NCBI GenBank assembly: GCA_016202525.1
Contig: JACQOM010000217.1
Location: 1-7,030, forward strand
Direction: 5' to 3'
DNA: 7,030 nt
Source of the DNA: Chloroflexota bacterium
GTDB taxonomy: Bacteria; Chloroflexota; Dehalococcoidia; Dehalococcoidales; UBA2162
Made by a program: the position numbers and the translations under genes. Below the pieces are notes generated by a model. It was given only the letters and a program-made list of their open reading frames with translations, did no database searches and was not told the origin of the DNA. Positions 1-7,030 of the stretch are shown here, piece after piece; position 1 is the first letter of the stretch, and each line of letters starts with the position of its first letter.

Positions 1-1354
1 CCCTGGGCGGTCTCAGGTCCTTATTCATCCTGAGGATAATCTCTCTTTCCTCAAGCCATTGCTTGAACTCCATCTCCGGGTCTTTAACACCCAACTCATC
101 CATCGCCCGGCGCCGGGAATGAATGCCGGACTGAATCAAAATCTGCTCATTAGCAACCAGTTTGGCTAAGTCCTGCGGCAGCACGGGACCCCACACCACC
201 CTCAAGCGATTCTCCCCGAAGCTCTCATTGCGGTATTTTTCGAGGAGCTTGAGGACCAGCCGGTTCCGCTGGTTGTAGACAGCCGTCCGGATAATCCTCT
301 TCCGCTTCACTTTTTGCAGCAACGGCTGTAGCTCAATCTCCAGGGCGACGCCGGACAAATCCCTTTCAGTGCCACCGAAGGCAGCCCGGGGCGATTCCGA
401 GACATCATGCAGGATACGGTACAGCAGATTGATGTAATCGATGTGGAGATTGACGCCACCGCCCTGTAGCAAATCGAGCAAATAGGCTTTAGCGTCCTCA
501 GGGATATTCCACACTGCTCCCGGCCTGACGGCGATATCCTCGGACTCCTCCACACTCTCCAGGACAGCGATGGGATTACCCGATAGCTCCAGTATTTTGG
601 AGAGCTGGGATGTCGCCCGGTTCAGCTCCCGCTGCGGCTCGATAATCTGTGACAGGTCGCTGGTGCCCCAGAACTTCTTCGGCTCTCTCAGGTTCGGGTA
701 AACGATGAATGGTATAAAGCCGTAAGGATTAGGCTTCTTCTCCACCCGGGCGTTATCAATCCATAATTCAAAGTCCCGGGCTGTCCAGACCTCGAGGACG
801 CTGGCCGTTTTCTCTTTAGCTTTCACTTTGTAAAGACTGGCAACCATGTCGGCAGGCAGACTGTACTTCGAGGCAATTCGCCATACCCGGGAGGTGTTGT
901 CGCCCGCCCACCAGGTATAAATACCCTGAATATCCGGAGCCGTAATCCGGATACTTTTTGTCTCGGTGTCCCAGAGCACTTTATAGCAGGCATCACCGAG
1001 GATGGCGCAATCAATCTCGGTCTCAAAATCGAGCTGCTCCAGGTTGTTCTCCGTGTACACCTGCTCCAGAACCGATTCCGCCTGCTGAGCTCTGGCTTTA
1101 GCTTCGACTGAGTCCTCCACAGGGTCGACGGCAAAACTGACGCCGGACATCAAATATGAGGTAACCTTATCGATGAAGACCTTGGCATAGTTAAAAGTCA
1201 GCCGTTTCTCGCCCCGCCTCTCTCTCGCTCGTCCTGAGCCTGTCGAAGGACCCTCCCAGTGGAGGCCATGGTAAAAATCGAGCAGTTCCTTGTATCCTCT
1301 GATTCGTTCCGTATCCCGCTTCGTTAATTCTGAGGGGGTGAATTCATCTGTCAT
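1..1354 (-). CDS. Phage portal protein, SPP1 gp6-like (3' end beyond window)
   Basis: An uninterrupted reading frame of about 451 codons runs from an ATG at 1354 to the left edge with no stop inside the window. In the SPP1 gp6-like family the portal forms the dodecameric ring at the capsid vertex through which DNA enters and leaves. Family-like features are an N-terminal RLTFNYAKVFIDKVTSYLM segment (about residues 51-69), a WGTSDLSQIIEPQRELNR segment in the middle that resembles the stem/crown entry, and a SPRAAFGGTERDLSGVALE segment. SPP1 gp6 is about 500 residues, so little should be missing. A GGAGGG Shine-Dalgarno site precedes the start. Oddity: residues 36-43 (PSTGSGRA) are encoded by a copy of a dispersed repeat also present at 3386-3410. 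No large terminase gene lies directly upstream. The portal assignment is from remembered family features; no alignment was run. Confidence 0.85.
   Translation of the reverse strand, partial: MTDEFTPSELTKRDTERIRGYKELLDFYHGLHWEGPSTGSGRARERRGEKRLTFNYAKVFIDKVTSYLMSGVSFAVDPVEDSVEAKARAQQAESVLEQVYTENNLEQLDFETEIDCAILGDACYKVLWDTETKSIRITAPDIQGIYTWWAGDNTSRVWRIASKYSLPADMVASLYKVKAKEKTASVLEVWTARDFELWIDNARVEKKPNPYGFIPFIVYPNLREPKKFWGTSDLSQIIEPQRELNRATSQLSKILELSGNPIAVLESVEESEDIAVRPGAVWNIPEDAKAYLLDLLQGGGVNLHIDYINLLYRILHDVSESPRAAFGGTERDLSGVALEIELQPLLQKVKRKRIIRTAVYNQRNRLVLKLLEKYRNESFGENRLRVVWGPVLPQDLAKLVANEQILIQSGIHSRRRAMDELGVKDPEMEFKQWLEEREIILRMNKDLRPPR
1227..1252 (-). repeat. Dispersed repeat copy embedded in the portal gene
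   Basis: On the minus strand this reads CCTTCGACAGGCTCAGGACGA with short flanks. It matches the intergenic copy at 3386-3406 at 19 of 21 positions. It lies in frame in the portal gene and encodes PSTGSG-type residues between the N-terminal helix region and the conserved RLTFNY segment. GC-rich repeats of this kind are known to be scattered through Chloroflexi-type genomes (recalled, not searched). Confidence 0.7.
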
Positions 1355-1363
1355 TTGTTTTAT

Positions 1364-1369
1364 CCCTCC
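1364..1369 (-). promoter_or_regulatory. Ribosome binding site of the portal gene
   Basis: GGAGGG on the minus strand lies nine bases before the ATG at 1354. It supports that start over any upstream alternative. Confidence 0.7.
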
Positions 1370-1435
1370 GGTAATCTTCGTCAGCCTTCGTTAGTTTTGT
1401 TTTTCCAGGCTCAGTTCTCCGATTTTTAGTCTCGA

Positions 1436-1478
1436 TTCGTTTTCGTTTTTGGGGAAAATTATTTTTTTGGAAAACGAA
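1436..1478. repeat. Inverted repeat in the gap between the HTH and portal genes
   Basis: The arms TTCGTTTTC (1436-1444) and GAAAACGAA (1470-1478) are perfect 9-bp reverse complements around a 25-base loop rich in A/T and short G runs. The pair lies in the 181-bp gap (1355-1535) between the HTH gene and the portal gene, where I see no convincing gene. It could be a hairpin in the shared transcript or a protein-binding site. It lacks the tight loop and U-tract of an intrinsic terminator. Confidence 0.45.
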
Positions 1479-1535
1479 CCCGGTTTTGCAGTCGTGCAGG
1501 GTGGGGAAAAGCAGAGCATTGCCCATCATACGGGT

Positions 1536-1874
1536 CTAGCCATGCCATGCTCTTTGCGCCCTCAAATCCCGCTGCACGGTCCGCTCGCTGATGCCGAACA
1601 TCTCAGAAAGCTCCTTCACCTTCTTACCTTCTTTAATATGCAACCTGACCATCTCCCTGGCGCGCACCCTTTTCAACCAGCGCTGCTTACCGCCGGGTTC
1701 GTCATAAATACACCTGGGGAACGGGCAGTTAAGGCAGGAACCAGCCAACTCACAACCCTCATCATGGTACTGGCAATACTCCGGGGGTAAATCCGACTTA
1801 ACATTCGCAACTTCATCGCTCTTTTCCAATTCCATATCGCATTCTCCAACGCCGTATCGCACTCCAACACACAT
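1536..1874 (-). CDS. Small cysteine-cluster helix-turn-helix protein of a phage-like element
   Basis: The 112-residue product has two parts. Residues 33-58 hold five cysteines spaced C-x6-C-x5-C-x2-C-x4-C (34, 41, 47, 50, 55), ending in CPFPRCIYD; this could hold zinc or an iron-sulfur cluster. Residues 70-106 are basic and contain a clear helix-turn-helix, VKELSEMFGISERTVQRDLR, so it very likely binds DNA. It lies directly upstream of the portal gene on the same strand, where phages often carry a small terminase or late regulator; either role is possible and neither is shown. ATG 1874 has GAGG seven bases upstream. An internal Met at 1835 (99 residues) has GGAG eight bases upstream and is an alternative start. 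A strong promoter with an embedded palindrome lies just before it. I know no named family for this architecture. Confidence 0.8.
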   Translation of the reverse strand: MCVGVRYGVGECDMELEKSDEVANVKSDLPPEYCQYHDEGCELAGSCLNCPFPRCIYDEPGGKQRWLKRVRAREMVRLHIKEGKKVKELSEMFGISERTVQRDLRAQRAWHG

Positions 1875-1890
1875 CTCGCATCCTCATCTC
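1831..1890 (-). repeat. Three imperfect tandem repeats over the HTH gene start
   Basis: Read on the minus strand, three successive units share a GGAG...TGCGA(g/t)A pattern: GGAGATGAGGATGCGAGATG (1890-1871), GTTGGAGTGCGATACGGC (1868-1851) and GTTGGAGAATGCGATATGGA (1850-1831). Units one and three each carry a ribosome-binding-site-like GGAG or GAGG and an in-frame ATG. The block may be a duplicated translation-initiation region or a set of binding sites. Confidence 0.4.
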
Positions 1891-1896
1891 CGCACT

Positions 1897-1926
1897 ATAT
1901 TAGAACACTTGTTCTGATAACGTCAA
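1897..1926 (-). promoter_or_regulatory. Sigma70-type promoter of the HTH-portal transcript
   Basis: On the minus strand a -35 TTGACG (1926-1921) and a -10 TAATAT (1902-1897) are separated by 18 bp. The predicted start, near 1890, is about 16 bases before the HTH gene ATG. Almost the whole spacer is occupied by a perfect palindrome, so the promoter should be repressible. Confidence 0.7.
1902..1915. promoter_or_regulatory. Palindromic operator, LexA/SOS-box-like
   Basis: AGAACA-CT-TGTTCT is a perfect inverted repeat with core GAAC-N4-GTTC, the half-sites of the Gram-positive LexA (DinR) box. It lies between -35 and -10 of the promoter on the minus strand and overlaps the first base of the -10. 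A repressor bound here would block RNA polymerase. LexA is the natural candidate for a prophage gene; a phage repressor or the HTH protein itself is an alternative. Confidence 0.6.
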
Positions 1927-2009
1927 TGGTGTTTTGTCGTGGTTTGGATATATGAAAATCCGCCTTCGGTTCAATCGTATCTCACAAGGAATTTGAACGA
2001 AACATAATG

Positions 2010-2018
2010 TGGTATAAT
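2010..2018 (+). promoter_or_regulatory. Extended -10 promoter of the HNH gene
   Basis: TGG-TATAAT is an exact TGn extended -10 hexamer. A weak -35 (TTGAAC) lies only 14 bp upstream, so the extended -10 probably does most of the work. The predicted start, near 2025, lies before the GAGGAGGG site and the ATG at 2046. This excludes the upstream ATG at 2007. Confidence 0.65.
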
Positions 2019-2045
2019 ACTGAGAAAACGAAGAGGAGGGCACTG

Positions 2046-2555
2046 ATGGCAAGGAAAAAGTCAGTAAGACCCGAGTTTATTGCCGCGGCAATATTTATTG
2101 GCTTTATCGTATTTGGGCTAGTTTCAAGCTGGTGGAAGACCCACTCTGCGATCGGATGGGCGATTATTGTGCTTCTACTCGCTACATTATCCTTCCTACT
2201 GTATAAGAAACCTGAATTTCGAAGATGGGTATTACAGAAGAGCAAAATCACAACCGAAAAAATCGTATATGAAGTTGGCGAGCCCCCACGAGAACAGGTT
2301 CCAGCCCGCATTTATCGTGCAGTTATATCCAGAGCTAGAGGACGTTGTGAAAACCCTGAATGCAATAGCAAAGTTAAGCCTGTAATTCATCATATAGATC
2401 GAAATAATAAGAACAGCTCTGATATGAGGAATTTAATCGCTCTATGTCCTAATTGTCATAGTAATGTACATAATAAGAATAAGTTCGAATTTAGCCAGCT
2501 TAGACAATTTGTACAAATTAGTTACAATCGGCAAAAGAAGCCAGAAGGGGCATAA
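2046..2555 (+). CDS. Putative membrane-anchored HNH endonuclease
   Basis: The product has 169 residues. Residues 11-30 and 35-53 are two hydrophobic helices joined by a short WKTHS-type turn. Basic residues flank both (RKK before, KKPEFRR after), predicting that the N-terminus and the C-terminal domain are cytoplasmic. Residues 90-145 form an HNH domain: two cysteine pairs (C101/C106 and C134/C137) as in zinc-bracketed HNH folds, the HHID motif (115-118), N129 and H138/H142. HNH domains cut or nick DNA; the target here is unknown. The start is set by GAGGAGGG five bases before ATG 2046 and by the -10 box, which lies downstream of the ATG at 2007. The second half is very AT-rich (29% GC over 2381-2530 by hand count, against about 62% in a sampled stretch of enolase), suggesting recent acquisition. 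It diverges from the HTH gene and converges on the toxin-antitoxin pair. A defence role is possible, but so is a stray homing or phage nuclease. Confidence 0.8.
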   Translation: MARKKSVRPEFIAAAIFIGFIVFGLVSSWWKTHSAIGWAIIVLLLATLSFLLYKKPEFRRWVLQKSKITTEKIVYEVGEPPREQVPARIYRAVISRARGRCENPECNSKVKPVIHHIDRNNKNSSDMRNLIALCPNCHSNVHNKNKFEFSQLRQFVQISYNRQKKPEGA

Positions 2556-2616
2556 CTTTAGGCTATTCAGTTTGAGAAACAGGGAGTCCAAGAGTGACCT
2601 CCGCCCCTCTTTCTTT
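2546..2616 (+). terminator. Possible weak terminator after the HNH gene
   Basis: AGGGGC at 2546-2551 is complementary to GCCCCT at 2603-2608, which is followed by a pyrimidine tract CTTTCTTTTCTT. The loop is about 50 bases, much longer than in usual intrinsic terminators. The call rests mainly on the T-rich tract between convergent genes. Confidence 0.2.
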
Positions 2617-2618
2617 TC

Positions 2619-2879
2619 TTAAGGATTCCTGAGGCATTCATCGTGGTTGTCAACATTACGCATGACAAAAACATTACCCCGCCGCTCAAAGGTCATGCGG
2701 TACTTAACATCGACATAGGCTTCAAAAACCCCTGGAGCACTCTCTACCGGGTGGCTGCGCAGCCCCGGGTGCCGGAAATCGGTATCAAGAAAACTCAAGG
2801 CCTTTTTTACCTTCTTTCGTATCTGCAAAGGCAATAGCCCGTACTGACGGACGAACCGAGGTGAGTATTCGATACTCAC
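2619..2879 (-). CDS. RelE/ParE-superfamily type II toxin
   Basis: The 86-residue protein has the size and layout of RelE/YafQ-like toxins: IEYSPRFVRQY at the N-terminus, a Lys/Arg-rich helix RKKVKKALSFL (about 21-31), then the strand series FEAYVDVKYRMTF and VFVMRNVDNHDECL, where the NHDE segment near the C-terminus is typical of this branch. Members cut mRNA at the ribosome or, in ParE-like branches, poison gyrase; the fold alone does not say which. It starts with GTG directly after the TAG of the antitoxin, with no intervening base, so translation is probably coupled. A perfect 10-bp hairpin covers the start codon. The toxin follows its antitoxin in one transcript, the usual order. Confidence 0.88.
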   Translation of the reverse strand: MSIEYSPRFVRQYGLLPLQIRKKVKKALSFLDTDFRHPGLRSHPVESAPGVFEAYVDVKYRMTFERRGNVFVMRNVDNHDECLRNP

Positions 2880-2881
2880 CT
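2859..2881 (-). promoter_or_regulatory. Hairpin sequestering the toxin start codon
   Basis: In the transcript the arms AGGTGAGTAT and ATACTCACCT are perfectly complementary over 10 bp around a CGA loop. The 5' arm contains the GTG start and the last two bases of the antitoxin TAG stop; the 3' arm lies in toxin codons 5-7. A ribosome finishing the antitoxin would open it, so it could tie toxin synthesis to antitoxin translation. The structure is visible in the sequence; the role is inferred. Confidence 0.55.
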
Positions 2882-3197
2882 ATTTGGCTGCCTTTCCCTT
2901 ATTTTTAGCCGTCTTTTTAGCTTCTCTATCTAGAAAGGCAATACCCTCTTCAAAGGTAGCAAAACTGTGAACCCGGCCGGCGCGGATATCTTCGTCGGCT
3001 TCTTTCTCACCCTCTTGCCAGCGTTTGGTCCAGAACCATGCCTGGTCTTTGTCAACCAGCTTCTTAACTTTGAGCACTATCTCACCGCTGCGCACCCGGA
3101 CATCCAGAAAGTCGCCCTCTTCTATCCCAAGCTCCCGCCTTACCGACTGCGGTAGCGTTACCTGAGATTTCTTGCGTACCTGAACCAGCTCTGACAT
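2880..3197 (-). CDS. AbrB/MazE-type antitoxin
   Basis: The product has 105 residues. Residues 4-46 form a SpoVT-AbrB swapped-hairpin DNA-binding domain: VRKKSQVTLPQSVRRELGIE followed by EGDFLDVRVRSGEIVLKVKK. Residues 53-90 (WFWTKRWQEGEKEADEDIRAGR, then FATFEEGIAFLD) resemble the flexible, acidic tail with which antitoxins wrap their toxins. The last 12 or so residues are Lys/Ala-rich. It should neutralise the RelE-like toxin encoded immediately downstream and repress its own promoter. A GGAG site seven bases before ATG 3197 supports the start. Confidence 0.88.
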   Translation of the reverse strand: MSELVQVRKKSQVTLPQSVRRELGIEEGDFLDVRVRSGEIVLKVKKLVDKDQAWFWTKRWQEGEKEADEDIRAGRVHSFATFEEGIAFLDREAKKTAKNKGKAAK

Positions 3198-3211
3198 AGT
3201 TTTCTCCTACA

Positions 3212-3241
3212 ATCTAACATTCCAACTATCTAACCATAGAT
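3212..3241. promoter_or_regulatory. Possible autoregulatory operator of the toxin-antitoxin operon
   Basis: ATCTA-ACCA-TAGAT (3228-3241) is a perfect 5-bp inverted repeat. Its left part, ATCTAAC, recurs 16 bp away at 3212-3218. The pair overlaps the -10 region and the presumed transcription start, where an AbrB-type antitoxin would be expected to bind. Confidence 0.4.
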
Positions 3242-3266
3242 TATCGTTTGACCGGCTAAATGTCAA
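3238..3266 (-). promoter_or_regulatory. Promoter of the toxin-antitoxin operon
   Basis: On the minus strand there is a perfect -35 TTGACA (3266-3261). The -10 is either GATAAT (3245-3240, spacer 15 bp) or TAATCT (3243-3238, spacer 17 bp). The leader would be roughly 35-40 bases. Confidence 0.5.
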
Positions 3267-3284
3267 GACGGCCGTTAATCATCC

Positions 3285-3355
3285 TGTCATTCCCGTGAAA
3301 ACGGGAATCTGGTCAACCCACCCCACCTGGATTCCGTGTCAAGCACGGAATGGCA
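3285..3355. repeat. Paired ATTCCCG-type palindromic repeat element
   Basis: Two small hairpins face each other. ATTCCCGT-GAAA-ACGGGAAT (3289-3308) has 8-bp perfect arms. ATTCCGTG-TCAAG-CACGGAAT (3331-3351) also has 8-bp perfect arms. The outer ends, TGTCATTCC and GGAATGGCA, are nearly complementary, so the whole block is one larger imperfect inverted repeat, MITE-like in form. Similar ATTCCC-N8-GGGAAT repeats (such as dRS3 of Neisseria) are scattered through many bacterial genomes. Confidence 0.7.
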
Positions 3356-3385
3356 AAGAGAGACGGATTGCTTCGCCTCCCGTTT

Positions 3386-3410
3386 CCTTCGACAAGCTCA
3401 GGATGAATCC
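3386..3410 (+). repeat. Dispersed repeat, intergenic copy
   Basis: CCTTCGACAAGCTCAGGATGA plus a short tail. It matches the copy inside the portal gene (1227-1252, minus strand) at 19 of 21 positions. Confidence 0.7.
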
Positions 3411-3440
3411 GTACTCGTTCCGATTATCGTCAGCCCCACT

Positions 3441-3488
3441 CTGAGATTTCTCGTCGTCCTTCCAAATAAGGGCTCCTCTAGAATGACA
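3441..3488 (-). repeat. Third dispersed-repeat fragment, degenerate
   Basis: Read on the minus strand it begins TGTCATTCTAGAGGAGCCC and ends GAGAAATCTCAG. This resembles the widespread intergenic pattern TCATTCTGAG...AGAATCTC that I recall from Dehalococcoidia and other genomes. Only one copy is in the window, so the call rests on recall. No gene is visible between 3198 and 3586; this stretch is repeats and promoters. Confidence 0.4.
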
Positions 3489-3522
3489 TTCGAGGCAAGA
3501 CCCAATGAGAAGGCTTAATCCT

Positions 3523-3550
3523 TTGCTAACATTCCGACCCGTGCTATAAT
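3523..3550 (+). promoter_or_regulatory. Promoter of the TIGR00725-enolase-MBL operon
   Basis: A -35 TTGCTA (3523-3528) and a perfect -10 TATAAT (3545-3550) are spaced 16 bp apart, and a TG at 3542-3543 makes an extended -10. The predicted start, near 3557, leaves a leader of about 30-45 bases. Confidence 0.75.
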
Positions 3551-3601
3551 GCCTTTAGTTAGTAAACTCATCTTCACTACACAACTATGCAAGCCCGAAA
3601 A

Positions 3602-6398
<2,797 letters not shown>

Positions 6399-6439
6399 TA
6401 TAGTGAAAACAACCGAATACAAATAGAATCATAGAATAG

Positions 6440-6457
6440 CGAATTTAAGAAAATTCG
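6440..6457. promoter_or_regulatory. Inverted repeat upstream of GAPDH
   Basis: CGAATTT-AAGA-AAATTCG is a perfect 7-bp inverted repeat in the 71-bp gap (6399-6469), ending on the first base of the GAPDH ribosome binding site. Two TAGAAT hexamers (6424-6429 and 6433-6438) just upstream could be -10 boxes, but no good -35 is present. It may be an operator or an mRNA hairpin close to the ribosome site. Confidence 0.35.
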
Positions 6458-6466
6458 AGGAGGTAG

Positions 6467-7030
<564 letters not shown>

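Noticed and set aside
23..34. ATTCATCCTGAG in the portal gene, identical over 12 bases to part of the dispersed repeat
   Set aside because: Only 12 bases match and the flanks do not, so chance is a sufficient explanation. The copy at 1227-1252 is far better supported.
1344..1529. 61-codon minus-strand reading frame between the HTH and portal genes, overlapping the portal start by 11 bp
   Set aside because: It has no ribosome binding site, shows low-complexity Lys/Arg/Thr composition and no recognisable fold; the portal's own strong ribosome site lies inside it. It cannot be fully excluded as a small basic phage protein.
1449..1790. 113-codon plus-strand reading frame
   Set aside because: It is antisense to the HTH gene, has no promoter or ribosome site and no family-like sequence; it is a shadow of the real gene.
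2007..2045. Upstream ATG adding 13 residues to the HNH protein
   Set aside because: The -10 box TATAAT (2013-2018) lies downstream of it, so the transcript would begin after this codon. ATG 2046 has an excellent ribosome site.
2643..2837. Plus-strand reading frame opposite the toxin gene
   Set aside because: Antisense to a well-recognised RelE-like toxin; no initiation signals.
2619..3197. Whether the toxin-antitoxin pair belongs to the phage module
   Set aside because: The intervening HNH gene is on the opposite strand and differs in composition, and no attachment-site repeats were seen to define one element. Treated as separate accessory genes.
3336..3518. 60-codon reading frame (FLRQAQDES-type protein)
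   Set aside because: It consists almost wholly of dispersed-repeat DNA read in one frame; LRQAQDE peptides are a common artefact of the CTTCGACAAGCTCAGGATGA-type repeat.

Overview
The window joins an accessory segment (about 1-3240) to a housekeeping carbohydrate-metabolism cluster (about 3520-7030), with a patch of dispersed palindromic repeats between them. The DNA is moderately GC-rich, has Shine-Dalgarno sites and sigma70-type promoters, and carries the kinds of intergenic repeat I associate with Dehalococcoidia/Chloroflexi genomes (arms ATTCCCG/CGGGAAT, and CCTTCGACARGCTCAGGA). An uncultured Chloroflexi (Dehalococcoidia-like) bacterium is my best guess. This is inference from style and gene content, not a phylogeny.

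Left part, minus strand: a phage portal protein that runs off the left edge lies downstream of a small protein with five clustered cysteines and a helix-turn-helix. That small gene has a near-consensus promoter with a perfect GAAC-N4-GTTC palindrome, resembling a Gram-positive SOS box, in the spacer between -35 and -10. No large terminase gene lies between the two, so this is either an unusual phage module order or a remnant. Divergent from it is a very AT-rich gene for a putative membrane-anchored HNH nuclease with two transmembrane helices and a zinc-finger-like HNH domain. Facing it on the minus strand is a toxin-antitoxin pair (AbrB-type antitoxin, then RelE/ParE-type toxin) whose stop and start codons abut. 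A perfect 10-bp hairpin contains the toxin start codon.

Middle (3198-3586): promoter and operator-like sequences for the toxin-antitoxin pair, then three repeat elements, then a strong extended -10 promoter. One repeat type also sits inside the portal gene, where it is translated in frame.

Right part, plus strand: a TIGR00725-like Rossmann-fold protein, enolase (GTG start), an MBL-fold hydrolase overlapping enolase by 4 bp, and after a 71-bp gap the first 187 codons of type I glyceraldehyde-3-phosphate dehydrogenase. Enolase and GAPDH are central glycolysis/gluconeogenesis enzymes; the other two are probably co-transcribed with them. The enolase keeps all its catalytic residues. The GAPDH keeps the catalytic Cys and His, but its active-site motif is clearly altered (ATCYSIC in place of the usual ASCTTNC).
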